64,000 nucleotides of DNA from Sphingomonas sp. dw_22 (GTDB lineage Bacteria > Pseudomonadota > Alphaproteobacteria > Sphingomonadales > Sphingomonadaceae). This document shows, one piece after another, positions 9,215 to 18,331 of the stretch. The number at the start of each line of letters is the position of its first letter. Position 1 is the first letter of the stretch. The notes below the pieces were generated by a model. It was not told the DNA's origin and made no database searches. It saw nothing but the letters and a program-made list of their open reading frames with translations. The translations under genes and the position numbers were made by a program. The stretch covers positions 62,001 through 126,000 of the forward strand of contig NZ_JAAVVE010000004.1 in the NCBI RefSeq assembly GCF_018449795.1, written 5' to 3'.

Positions 9215-10175
9215 ATGAGCAGATCGCCCTGACGACATCGAACTCCGGCTTTTGCGGGTGCTCGACGCGCTCCTGGAGACAAATAGCGTCAAGCAGGCGG
9301 CGGCTCTCTTGAATGTCACGCCATCGGCAATCAGCCACTCTCTGGCCGAACTGCGCCGGCGCACGTCCGACCCTCTCCTTGTGAGAAGTGGATCGCGACT
9401 CCGGCCCACGCCCCGCGCGGAGTCGATGCGGCCATTGTTGCGCGCCGGCCTGACCGACCTTCACCGCCTGATCGCGGAACCAATCGAATTCACCCCCGCG
9501 ACCTCCACCCGTAGATTCTCCCTGGCCGCGCCGGAACATATTGTGGTCGGGCAATTGTCGGATGTGCTTCCCGGTCTGATCGCCGAGGCGCCGAAGGCGA
9601 GGTTCGAGCTGTCCTCGGTGTTGGCTGCCCTGCCGGAATTGCTGGATTCCGGATCGCTCGATCTGGCGCTGACCACGCTCTATGCCGACGAAACGCTGAA
9701 ACTTGAGAGCGCGGTGATGCGCGCGCAGCTTTTCGCGGAGCGTTTCGTCTGCATTGGCCGACGTGACCATCCGCTGCTGAAGCACGGCCATATTGATCTC
9801 GCGGATTTTCTTAGCGCACCGCAAATTTCGATCCGGATGCCGGGCGCACGCACCAGCCCCACCGATACCGCCCTGGAGAATGTGGGGCTCGCGCGCCACG
9901 TCGCCCTCACGCTGGGGAGCGCGCATGCGGCTGCGCAATATGTCATTCACTCGGATTTGCTGGCAATGGTGCCCTTCAGCGTAGCGGCGCGTGGCGAAGC
10001 TCTTGGCTTGCTCGCGTACGTCGACCCGCCCATCGAACTTCCGCCGGTTACCGGCATATTGTGGTGGCACAACAGGCTCCATAGTGATCCGGCCCATCGC
10101 TGGTGGAGGGAGAAGGTTGGCCGCCTGCTGCAACCGATCAATTTCGGCGAGCGCCCAGCGGCGCCAACTCTCTAG
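9215..10175 (+). pseudogene. LysR-family regulator with a frameshifted start
   Basis: The LysR DNA-binding helix (SVKQAAALLNVTPSAISHSL) and effector domain are intact from 9252 to 10175, but no good start is in that frame (only TTG 9252 or GTG 9258). ATG 9215 reads MSRSP and then a TGA stop. Removing the T near 9230 fuses it to DDIELRLLRVLDALLET, the normal LysR N-terminus. So the gene has probably suffered a single-base insertion, or carries a sequencing error. It is divergent from the serine hydrolase. A shortened product from TTG 9252 would lack part of helix 1. Confidence 0.7.
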
Positions 10176-10206
10176 CGCCAGCGCCTGCTGATCGCATAAG
10201 TGGCTA

Positions 10207-11097
10207 TCAGACTTCAAAGATCGTGCTGATCCAATCGATGAATGCGCGCACCTGGGGCGCCAGATACTGGCGGTTCGGATACATGACGGAAACGGAGCGC
10301 CGGACTGATTTCAGATGAGGCAGAATCTCGACGAGGCGGCCAGTTTCGAGATGGTCGGCAACGCCAGCCTGAAGAGCCTGGATCATCCCGAGCCCGGCAA
10401 GGGCGCAAGCTACCAGCGCTTCGGAATCGTTCACGAGAATCGATGAGCGCATCCTGACAGGCCGTTCTTCGCCATCCACGACAAAATGCCAGTCGATCGA
10501 GCTCCGACCACGCCCGGCGAAATATGTCACCGCGCGGTGCGCGGATAGGTCTTCAACGGTTTTCGGCACACCGCGCGCGTCCAGATAGTACGGGGACGCG
10601 CACGACACCATCGGGACATGCGCCACGACGCGGCTGATCATGCTGCTGGCAGAAAGCTCACCCAGCCGGACCACGCAATCGACGCCCTCGGCGAGCAGGT
10701 CGACCGGTTGGTCGCTGACACCAAGGATGATTTCAATATCCGGGTAGCGCTCCATGAATTCGGGTAGCCGCGGAATGATAAGCGGCTTGGCAAGCGCGAC
10801 CGGAATATCGACGCGGAGACGGCCTTTGGGTGCCTGTCCCGAACTGCCGAACAGGTTCTGCGCCCCAGCCACGTCTGCCAGAATTTGCGATGCTCGCTCG
10901 TAGAACAGTTCGCCTTCGCCTGTCAGACTCGATCGCCGGGTGGTTCGGTGAAGCAGGCGCACACCGATCGATGCTTCGAGCGCCGAAACCGCATTCGTGA
11001 CGCCGGGCCGGGCCATGCGTAGCGCCGCGGCTGCACGGGCGAAGCTGCCATTATCGGCGACCGCGACAAAGATGCGAAGCTGCTGAACGAAATCCAA
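10207..11097 (-). CDS. LysR-family regulator, CrgA/DmlR-like
   Basis: A 296-residue LysR protein with VQQLRIFVAVADNGSFARAA and VTNAVSALEASIGVRLLHRTTR at the N-terminus, and the effector domain GRLRVDIP... typical of the CrgA/DmlR group. TTG 11097 is chosen because GGAGACAGGA precedes it; an ATG at 11133 without an RBS would add 12 residues. It is divergent from the SDR at 11273, with a perfect 7-base inverted repeat between them, so it likely represses or activates that SDR. Confidence 0.9.
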   Translation of the reverse strand: MDFVQQLRIFVAVADNGSFARAAAALRMARPGVTNAVSALEASIGVRLLHRTTRRSSLTGEGELFYERASQILADVAGAQNLFGSSGQAPKGRLRVDIPVALAKPLIIPRLPEFMERYPDIEIILGVSDQPVDLLAEGVDCVVRLGELSASSMISRVVAHVPMVSCASPYYLDARGVPKTVEDLSAHRAVTYFAGRGRSSIDWHFVVDGEERPVRMRSSILVNDSEALVACALAGLGMIQALQAGVADHLETGRLVEILPHLKSVRRSVSVMYPNRQYLAPQVRAFIDWISTIFEV

Positions 11098-11156
11098 GAT
11101 CCTGTCTCCTGGCGCACAAGGCGCAATCGGCATCCATGTCAGAAAGTGTGACTGAT

Positions 11157-11176
11157 TGTTATCAATTTAGATAACA
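11157..11176. promoter_or_regulatory. Palindromic operator candidate in LysR-SDR divergon
   Basis: TGTTATC-N6-GATAACA, two perfect 7-base arms with an AT-rich spacer, lies between the divergent LysR and SDR genes. It has the size and position of a LysR-type site. Confidence 0.55.
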
Positions 11177-11272
11177 TTGAAGTTTGTTTTGCCATCCTTC
11201 TGACGTTCGGAGCGCTGCCCTACGTTGCGAGGCGAACGTATCAGGCATCGCCATCAAGGAAGGATTGATTTC

Positions 11273-12025
11273 ATGGACCTGCAACTCAGTGGAAAGACCG
11301 CGCTCGTCACGGGCGCCAGCCAGGGCCTCGGCCGCGCGATCGTGAAAACGCTCGCGGGGGAGGGGGTGACCGTGTTCGCGACAGCGCGCAACCCGCAGCT
11401 TCTTGCCAGCCTCGCCAGCGAGATCGAGGCAGACGGCGGCATCAGGCCGACCGTGTTCGAGCAGGATTTCGTGGTCGTCGATGGTCCCCGGAAGATCGCC
11501 GACGCGGCACTGGCTGCCTTGGGGCACGTCGATATCCTGGTCAACAACGCCGGTGGCAGCAGGCCGATGGATATCGATGCCCCCGAAGAGCAGTGGGTGG
11601 AGGGCATGACGCTGAATTTCGACCGTCACCGCCAGCTCACCCAGAAGTTGCTGCCCAATTTCCTGAGCCGAAAGCAGGGCGCGATCATCAGCCTGTCCGG
11701 CAATCTGGAGCCCGAGGTGGTCAATGCCGCGATGGTCGCGAAGGCGGGTCTCGTCGTATGGTCGAAGGGCCTCTCCGAGCAGCTCGGCCAGCATGGCATC
11801 ACCGTGAACTGCGTTCAGCCCGGCCTCATCGATACCGCTCAGATCCGCCGTCTTTATCCAGGTGATGAGCGCCAGAAGTTCGCGCAGCGCGAAATTGCAT
11901 TGCGTGACTTCGGTCAGCCCCAGGACGTCGCCAACGCCGTCACTTTCCTCGCATCGCCCCGCGCAAGGTACATTACGGGTACTGTGATGCTGGTCGACGG
12001 CGGGATGCGGCGACATTCTTTCTGA
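11273..12025 (+). CDS. SDR-family protein lacking the catalytic tyrosine
   Basis: A 250-residue SDR with TGASQGLGRA and NNAG intact. At the active site the usual Y-x-x-x-K reads A-M-V-A-K (GNLEPEVVNAAMVAKAGL), so the catalytic Tyr position is Ala while the Lys and the preceding Ser (SLSGN) remain. It ends with the normal GTVMLVDGG. An atypical SDR subgroup with N-A-A before the Lys exists, as far as I recall, so this may be a natural variant with altered chemistry. AAGGAAGG precedes ATG 11273. Confidence 0.88.
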   Translation: MDLQLSGKTALVTGASQGLGRAIVKTLAGEGVTVFATARNPQLLASLASEIEADGGIRPTVFEQDFVVVDGPRKIADAALAALGHVDILVNNAGGSRPMDIDAPEEQWVEGMTLNFDRHRQLTQKLLPNFLSRKQGAIISLSGNLEPEVVNAAMVAKAGLVVWSKGLSEQLGQHGITVNCVQPGLIDTAQIRRLYPGDERQKFAQREIALRDFGQPQDVANAVTFLASPRARYITGTVMLVDGGMRRHSF

Positions 12026-12124
12026 TGCGGTCTGAACCGACCCCAAAGCAGCACGGATCGGGGCAGAACCGCCTCTCCAGCGAGACTTCGCGAGTCGTCA
12101 TTCAACCTGCGTGCGAATTTTCCA

Positions 12125-12178
12125 ACCGGTCGCTATTGAAGGTTTGACGGCTATGGCGCGGATTTGATAACGACCGGT
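12125..12178. promoter_or_regulatory. Long inverted repeat upstream of quinone oxidoreductase remnant
   Basis: ACCGGTCGCTAT (12125-12136) and ATAACGACCGGT (12167-12178) pair at 11 of 12 positions across a 30-base spacer. The 11-mer GATAACGACCG at 12166 recurs exactly at 14779 in the TetR/MFS intergenic region. This suggests a common TetR-type operator family. Confidence 0.4.
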
Positions 12179-12212
12179 ATGAAATTTCCACGCTGGCATA
12201 AGGGCTGCCAGC

Positions 12213-12429
12213 ATGATGCGCTCCATACGCATTCACGAGTTCGGCGATGCCAGCGTTCTTCGTCTGGAGGAGGTCACGGTCGGAGATCCTGCTCGTGGCG
12301 AGGTTCGCCTCCGCGGATGGAGCCTTCCATCCCGTCGTTGCGCGAACCTTCAGCCTTGACGAGATCGCCGAAGCGCACCGGTTCATGGAAGCCGGTGAGC
12401 AGATCGGCAAGATCATTGTCACCGTCTGA
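12213..12429 (+). pseudogene. Zinc-type/quinone oxidoreductase remnant with internal deletion
   Basis: The first 34 codons read MMRSIRIHEFGDASVLRLEE, the N-terminus of NADPH:quinone oxidoreductases (MDR family). The last 40 or so codons, in another frame, read FHPVVARTFSLDEIAEAHRF then GEQIGKIIVTV, the family's canonical C-terminus. Everything between (Rossmann and most catalytic sequence, roughly 250 residues) is missing. The junction lies at about 12300-12320. It is a clear deletion relic, not a functional small protein. Confidence 0.8.
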
Positions 12430-12473
12430 TGGGCATGTTCTCACAACTCCGCATTGCGACAGGTAGGCAAAAG

Positions 12474-13451
12474 ATGACCGCAGAACCGCGTTGGAAGATC
12501 GCTATTCTCGACGATTATCAGGGTGTGGCCCTGCGCATGGCCGATTGGTCGGTGCTGTCGAACGATGCGACGGTGACGGTCTTCAAAGATCATGTCGTCG
12601 AGCCTGATGCAATTGTCGGACGCCTGACGGACTTCGATATCATCTGCGTGATGCGCGAGCGCACGCCTTTGACGCGCGCGATCATCGAGCGTCTTCCTCG
12701 GCTGCGCGTCATAATGTCGACAGGACCACGCAATGCGTCGATCGATCTCGAGGCTGCCAACGAGCGCGGGATTTCGGTTCTGCACACCGGCTATTCGTCG
12801 TCACCGACGATCGAGCTGACCTGGGCGTTGATCCTCGCGAGCATGCGCGACATCGTCGGCGAGAGCGCCGCGGTGCGTGAGGGCGGCTGGCAGCGTTCCG
12901 TTGGCGACGATCTCGCGGGCGGCACGCTCGGCGTGCTCGGGCTGGGCAGCGTGGGTTCGCAGGTCGCACGAATCGGACGCGCCTTCGGAATGGACGTCAT
13001 CGCCTGGAGCCAGAACCTGACCGAGGATCGGGCACAGGAGGTTGGCGCGCGGCTGGTGACGAAGGAAGAACTTTTCGCGCAGGCTGATATCGTCACCATC
13101 CATGTTGTGCTCAGCCAACGCACCCGTGGGCTGGTCGGCGCGGAGGAGCTCGCGCTGATGAAACCGACGGCGCGTCTCATCAATACATCGCGTGGACCGA
13201 TCGTGGTCGAGAAAGCCTTGATCGATGCCCTGCGCAACGGACGGATCGCGGGTGCGGCCATCGATGTCTTCGATCAGGAGCCGCTGCCGCTCGATCACCC
13301 CTTTCGCGCTCTCCCACGCCTGCTCGCGACGCCCCATATCGGCTATGTGTCGCGCAATCTCTATCGACGGTTCTACGGGGACACGGTCCAGAACATCGGG
13401 CAGTGGATACGAGAATCCGGAACAGCTTCTCCGTCCAGCAAGATCGGGTGA
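12474..13451 (+). CDS. D-2-hydroxyacid dehydrogenase family protein
   Basis: A 325-residue NAD(P)-dependent D-2-hydroxyacid dehydrogenase. The catalytic set is R240 (NTSRGPIV), E269 (FDQEP) and H288 (ATPHIGY); GLGSVG at 156-161 binds the dinucleotide. ATG 12474 is chosen over 12429 because the domain begins at WKIAILDDYQ. Related enzymes reduce 2-oxoacids such as glyoxylate, hydroxypyruvate or phenylpyruvate. It follows the quinone oxidoreductase relic and precedes a TetR gene by seven bases. Confidence 0.9.
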   Translation: MTAEPRWKIAILDDYQGVALRMADWSVLSNDATVTVFKDHVVEPDAIVGRLTDFDIICVMRERTPLTRAIIERLPRLRVIMSTGPRNASIDLEAANERGISVLHTGYSSSPTIELTWALILASMRDIVGESAAVREGGWQRSVGDDLAGGTLGVLGLGSVGSQVARIGRAFGMDVIAWSQNLTEDRAQEVGARLVTKEELFAQADIVTIHVVLSQRTRGLVGAEELALMKPTARLINTSRGPIVVEKALIDALRNGRIAGAAIDVFDQEPLPLDHPFRALPRLLATPHIGYVSRNLYRRFYGDTVQNIGQWIRESGTASPSSKIG

Positions 13452-13458
13452 TTTATCA

Positions 13459-14063
13459 ATGTCCGGACGCCCCCGCGAATTCGATCCCACCGAAGCCCTT
13501 CAGAGCGCGATGGAGGTGTTCTGGCACAAGGGGTATGAAGGCACATCGGTCAGCGACCTGACGGACGCGATGGGGATCAGCCGGCCAAGCATGTATGCGG
13601 CGTTCGGGAACAAAAAAGCTCTCTTTCACGCGGTCGTCATGCAGTATGACGCGCAACACAAAAACATCCTGGAAAAGGCGCTCGAGGCACCAAATGCCAG
13701 GATGTGGCCAGGCTTGTCCTCAGGGGCGTGGCGAGGCTGGTAACCTACACCGGCGGAAACACGCCTCCGGGCAGCTTGCTGTTGCAGGCAGGCCTGAGCT
13801 GCAGCGATGCTGATATCCCGGCCGAACTGGCCAGCCAGCGAGCCCATTGGGAAACAGCCATCTGCAACCGATTCATTCGGGCCAAGGCCGACGGTGACCT
13901 TGTCCCAACCGCCGATCCTGCACTGCTGGCGCGGCACACGGTAGCCGTCCTGATGGGCATGAGCGTTTTGGCGACCCAAGGGGTCAGCCGGGATGAATTG
14001 TTGAGCCTTGCGGAAATGGCCGTGATGCCCGTTGCGGCGGCGACCCGATCGATCCCGACATGA
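13459..14063 (+). pseudogene. TetR-family regulator, frameshifted
   Basis: The N-terminal frame from ATG 13459 (MSGRPREFDPTEALQSAM, HTH with GISRPSMYAAFGNKKALF) is TetR-like to EAPNAR. The C-terminal ligand domain continues in the +1 frame as DVARLVLRGVARLVTYTGG and ends at 14063. Adding one G to CCAGGATG at about 13698 rejoins the frames. The uncorrected first frame stops at 13743, leaving the DNA-binding part only. It resembles the TetR at 14127-14720 in the HTH (both have REFD.. and YxAFGNK). Confidence 0.8.
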
Positions 14064-14126
14064 CTGCCGGGCGCTTCGGCGTCATCGGCGGCTAACCGAC
14101 CGAATCCCCTCGATCCCAGCCGCTAC

Positions 14127-14720
14127 CTACGCCTCGGCCGGAAGCGGCCATGTGTCGAGCACATGTGCGGCGATCGCGCGGAGCGACGCCTTGGAGGCTC
14201 CGGCCCTGGCCTGGACGGCCAAGCCATGATTGACTGCTGTCACATAGCCCGCCAGCATCGCGCAGTCGGTCGCTTGCGGGAGTTCTCCCTTCCGAACCGC
14301 GCGCTCCAATCTGTTTCGCCAGGCATCCTCGCCCGTCTTTTGCCGAGCGATGAGTTCCTGGCGCAGCGGTTCGGCTTCGTCGGAGCAGGCCAGCGCGCCA
14401 TTCATGACTGCGCATCCCCGGCCCACGCCGCCTAGCGTCTGGACCTCGATCGACCCGTCGAAAAATCGACGGACCGCATCGCGGATTCTCGGTTCGGCAA
14501 GGGCCTCGCCCAGATAGGTTGTATACTTCTCCTCGTATCGATCGATCGCCTTGCGGAAGAGCGCCGCCTTGTTCCCGAACGCGGAATAGAGACCGGGTCG
14601 CACGACACCGGTGGCGCGCGTGAGATCCTCGAAGGAGGTTCCTTCGTAACCCTTCTCCCAGAACACGAACAGGGCAGCTTCCAGCGCCTTGTCCACGTCA
14701 AATTCCCGATGTCGTCCCAT
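14127..14720 (-). CDS. TetR-family transcriptional regulator
   Basis: A 197-residue TetR repressor. The HTH is FEDLTRATGVVRPGLYSAFG and the ligand domain carries the cysteine-containing GRGCAVMNGALACSDE, as in the TetR_C group typified by YxaF/NemR-like sensors. Start ATG 14720 has GAGG five bases upstream; the frame remains open far upstream only because of GC-rich antisense sequence. It is divergent from an MFS exporter with a palindromic operator between, so it probably represses exporter and itself, perhaps sensing electrophiles. Confidence 0.9.
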   Translation of the reverse strand: MGRHREFDVDKALEAALFVFWEKGYEGTSFEDLTRATGVVRPGLYSAFGNKAALFRKAIDRYEEKYTTYLGEALAEPRIRDAVRRFFDGSIEVQTLGGVGRGCAVMNGALACSDEAEPLRQELIARQKTGEDAWRNRLERAVRKGELPQATDCAMLAGYVTAVNHGLAVQARAGASKASLRAIAAHVLDTWPLPAEA

Positions 14721-14787
14721 GGCAGCCTCTTTTCGATACCAACCATTATGGAAAGCTTGACGCCGAAAGTCCAGATAGGATAACGAC

Positions 14788-14810
14788 CGATACCATAATG
14801 ATCGGTATCG
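14788..14810. promoter_or_regulatory. TetR-type operator palindrome
   Basis: CGATACC-N9-GGTATCG, perfect 7-base arms, lies 14 bases before the MFS start and in front of the divergent TetR gene. A half-site-like GATACCAACCATTATGG sits at about 14736-14752 nearer the TetR gene. Confidence 0.6.
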
Positions 14811-14823
14811 AATCGGAGTCCTC

Positions 14824-16356
14824 GTGATCAGCGCTGTGCCAGTACAGGAGGACATCGTTCGCCCCGGGGGGTCGGGCTGGCCGGGGGTCGCCTCGATCGC
14901 CGCCGGCACGTTTGTGCTCGTCACGACCGAGTTCCTGCCGATCGGCCTATTGTCTCCGCTGGCGGCGGATCTGCGCGTTTCGGAAGGCGTGGCGGGTCTT
15001 TCGGTCACCGCGCCGGGCTTCATCGCCGCGATCGCCGGCCCGCTATTGGCCTTGCTGGCGGGGAATATCGATCGGCGGATCGTGGTGATCGCTTTCACCG
15101 TGTCGATCATGGTGTCGAACCTGATCGCCGCCATCGCCCCGAATTTCGCCGTGTTTCTGGTGGGGCGTCTGGTCCTCGGCCTGGCGGTCGGCGGCCTGTG
15201 GACCTTCGCCATAGCCGTTGGCCGGCGGCTCGTGCCGGAAAGCGCGGGCGCGAGGGCGACGTCGATCATTTCGATCGGCATCTCGGCCGGCACCGTCTTC
15301 GGCATGCCGGTCGGCGCGCTCTTCGGCCATCTGGTCGGATGGCGCGCGGTGTTCGCCGCGAACGCCGTTCTCGGCCTTGCGGTGCTGCTTCTCCAGTGCC
15401 GCTTCCTACCGCGCATCGCGGCGAGCACCGCCATCGGCGCGCGCCACTTGTTCGAGTTCGCGCGGGTGCCGATGGCGCGGGTCGGCCTGATCGCGAGCGG
15501 CCTCATCGCCGGCGGCCACTTCATTGCCTATACTTTTCTTGAGCCCTTCCTGCGCAGCACGCTCGCGCTGGGGCAGACCGGCGTGGCCCTGGCGCTGGCA
15601 GGCTATGCCATCGCGGGCATTATCGGGTCTTTCCTGGGCGAGCGCCTGGCTGTCCACAATGTTCGGCGTGCGTTCACCATCTCGGCGGCCGTACTCGGTC
15701 TGTCTGTGCTGGCGGCCGCCGCAACCGCGGGCACGCCCGCCGGCGCCATTGCGATGGTCCTGATCTGGGGCACGGCCTTCGGAGCATGGCCTGTCTGCGT
15801 CCAGATCTGGATGTTCACCTCCTCACCCAAACTCTACGAGGCCGGCTCCGCGCTGATGGTCAGCGCGTTCCAGATCTCCTTGGCGGCAGGCGCCACGATC
15901 GGCGGCCTTCTCGTCGATTCCATGGGCGTCGGAACCGCCTTTCTTGCCAGCGGCGTCGTCGCGATTGCCGGCGCGGTGTGCGCGCTCTCCGCCCTGGCGT
16001 GCCGGCCCCAACACACGGTTCGAACGCGGCACTGGGAGAAGCAAAATGAAGATCGGAGTCCTTGGCGCGGCCACTGTGGGCATGACGCTCGCGACCAGGT
16101 TCGCCGGAGGCGGTCACAACGTTCTCATCGCCAACAGCCGTGGGCCGGAAAGCCTGGCCGCGAGTCTTGCGGAAGCCGGCAGCTTGGCGAAGCCTGCCGC
16201 CGTTTCGGAGGTGCTCGCGTGCGATGTCGTGTTCCTCGCAGTGCCCTGGCTGAAGGTGCGCGCGGTGCTGGGGCCGGACATCGCCTGGGACGGCCGCATC
16301 CTGGTCGACACCACCAATATCTTTCTCAGCTATGCCCCGGATTACCGCGTCGATGA
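14824..16356 (+). CDS. MFS exporter (DHA1 type), apparently missing its own stop
   Basis: The first 400 or so residues are a 12-helix major facilitator of the AraJ/NepI-like drug/sugar efflux group: TTEFLPIGLLSPLAADLRVS in helix 1, GRLVLGLAVGG and the motif GMPVGALFGHLVGWRAVF. From about residue 400 (position 16020) the frame runs 310 bases into the next gene and reads Arg/His/Gly-rich nonsense. A TGA in a different frame overlaps the next ATG (AAATGA at 16045-16049) and was probably the original stop. So a one-base change near the 3' end is likely. Start GTG 14824. Confidence 0.8.
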   Translation: MISAVPVQEDIVRPGGSGWPGVASIAAGTFVLVTTEFLPIGLLSPLAADLRVSEGVAGLSVTAPGFIAAIAGPLLALLAGNIDRRIVVIAFTVSIMVSNLIAAIAPNFAVFLVGRLVLGLAVGGLWTFAIAVGRRLVPESAGARATSIISIGISAGTVFGMPVGALFGHLVGWRAVFAANAVLGLAVLLLQCRFLPRIAASTAIGARHLFEFARVPMARVGLIASGLIAGGHFIAYTFLEPFLRSTLALGQTGVALALAGYAIAGIIGSFLGERLAVHNVRRAFTISAAVLGLSVLAAAATAGTPAGAIAMVLIWGTAFGAWPVCVQIWMFTSSPKLYEAGSALMVSAFQISLAAGATIGGLLVDSMGVGTAFLASGVVAIAGAVCALSALACRPQHTVRTRHWEKQNEDRSPWRGHCGHDARDQVRRRRSQRSHRQQPWAGKPGRESCGSRQLGEACRRFGGARVRCRVPRSALAEGARGAGAGHRLGRPHPGRHHQYLSQLCPGLPRR

Positions 16357-16660
16357 CCTCAAGGGCGATACCGGCAGCGAGATCGTTGCGAGGCTGGCAC
16401 CCTCCGCCCGCGTGGTGAAGGCGTTCAACACGCTGCCGTTCAACCGGATGTTCGCGCCGACGCCGGCGGGCTTGAAGCGGGTGCTGTTCGTCGCCGGGGA
16501 TGCCGACGACGCTGTGTCGACGGTCTCGGGTCTCGTCAAGGAGATCGGCCTTCATCCCATCGCGCTTGGTCGCCTTGCCGAAGCCGGTCGCCAGATGGAA
16601 GTCGGCGGCCCGCTCAGCTCGCTGGAGCTCCTGACGCCCGCGAACGCGGGCGCGTCGTGA
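16046..16660 (+). CDS. NADP oxidoreductase, F420-dependent-reductase-like
   Basis: A 204-residue NAD(P)-binding protein of the NADPH:F420 oxidoreductase/coenzyme F420-dependent reductase fold. It begins MKIGVLGAATVGMTLATRFA with NSRGPESLA after strand two (NADP-type), then VFLAVPW and VVKAFNTLPF, which are hallmark segments. Without F420 in this type of organism, it likely acts as an NADP-dependent reductase of unknown substrate. ATG 16046 overlaps the presumed original MFS stop. Confidence 0.85.
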   Translation: MKIGVLGAATVGMTLATRFAGGGHNVLIANSRGPESLAASLAEAGSLAKPAAVSEVLACDVVFLAVPWLKVRAVLGPDIAWDGRILVDTTNIFLSYAPDYRVDDLKGDTGSEIVARLAPSARVVKAFNTLPFNRMFAPTPAGLKRVLFVAGDADDAVSTVSGLVKEIGLHPIALGRLAEAGRQMEVGGPLSSLELLTPANAGAS

Positions 16661-16710
16661 GCGACGCATCCAACCTGCCACCAGACCCGAACAATCGAAG
16701 GAGCCGCTCC

Positions 16711-17490
16711 ATGGCCGAACTCGCTGAAGCAGCGAATACCTCCCTTTCCGGTAAAGTCGCGCTCATGACCGGTGCCGCGCGCGGCATCGGCGTCGAGATC
16801 GGCCGCAAGCTCGCGGCGCTCGGCGCGCACGTCATCGTCGCCGCGCGCGACGGCCGGAAAGCGGAAGAGGTCGCGGCCGACCTGCGCGCGCGGGGCGGCG
16901 AAGCCTCGGCCCTGAAGCTCGACGTCACCAGCGAGGAAGATCGCAAGGCCGCTTATGCAGCGATCGAGGCGGCGCACGGCAAGCTCGATATCCTGATCAA
17001 CAACGCCGGCATCCTGCTCGACAGTCCCGACGGCGGCACCCCAGCGCCCCGCCAGCCCAGCGTGGCCCTGCCGGACGTGGTGCGCGAGACGTTCGAGGTG
17101 AACTTCTTCGCGCCCATCTTCCTCACCCAGCGCCTGCTGCCGCTGCTCCAGCGGTCGGACGCGCCGCGCGTGGTCAACGTGTCGAGCATCCGTGGTTCGC
17201 TGGCGCATCTCTCCGATCCGACGTCGCCGGTCTATCCAGTCCGCGCGCTCGGCTATGACACATCCAAGGCCGCGCTCAATGCCTTCACGATCCTGCTCGC
17301 GGCGGAACTGCGCGGCACGCCGATCAAGATCAACGCCATCCATCCGGGCTGGGTGAAAACCGAGATGGGCGGCGGCGCGGCCCCCGTCAGCGTCGAAGAC
17401 GGCGCGCGCACGGCCGTCCAATACGCCACCCTCGATGCTGACGGCCCGACCGGCGGCTTCTTCTTCCTCGACGAGCGCCTGCCCTGGTGA
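16711..17490 (+). CDS. Short-chain dehydrogenase/reductase (SDR)
   Basis: A 259-residue SDR with TGAARGIGVEI, NNAG, Ser in VSSIRG and YDTSKAALN. A longer insertion between strand 5 and the active-site Tyr (about ten residues) and a C-terminus ending FFFLDERLPW without the usual VDGG resemble carbonyl reductases of the CBR1-like group. GAAGGAG supports ATG 16711; an upstream GTG 16657 overlapping the preceding stop is the alternative. Confidence 0.9.
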   Translation: MAELAEAANTSLSGKVALMTGAARGIGVEIGRKLAALGAHVIVAARDGRKAEEVAADLRARGGEASALKLDVTSEEDRKAAYAAIEAAHGKLDILINNAGILLDSPDGGTPAPRQPSVALPDVVRETFEVNFFAPIFLTQRLLPLLQRSDAPRVVNVSSIRGSLAHLSDPTSPVYPVRALGYDTSKAALNAFTILLAAELRGTPIKINAIHPGWVKTEMGGGAAPVSVEDGARTAVQYATLDADGPTGGFFFLDERLPW

Positions 17491-17535
17491 GGCGCGGGCC
17501 CGATTAACCCTTCCCAATCACAGAGAGAGTTCACA

Positions 17536-18291
<756 letters not shown>

Positions 18292-18331
18292 CATTGCCGA
18301 TTCTATCCCTCGCTTCCCACGGAGATCCGCA

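Noticed and set aside
14127-15524. A 465-residue minus-strand protein containing the TetR domain
   Set aside because: Only the last 197 codons are TetR; the upstream part is antisense to the MFS gene. The start at 14720 has a good RBS.
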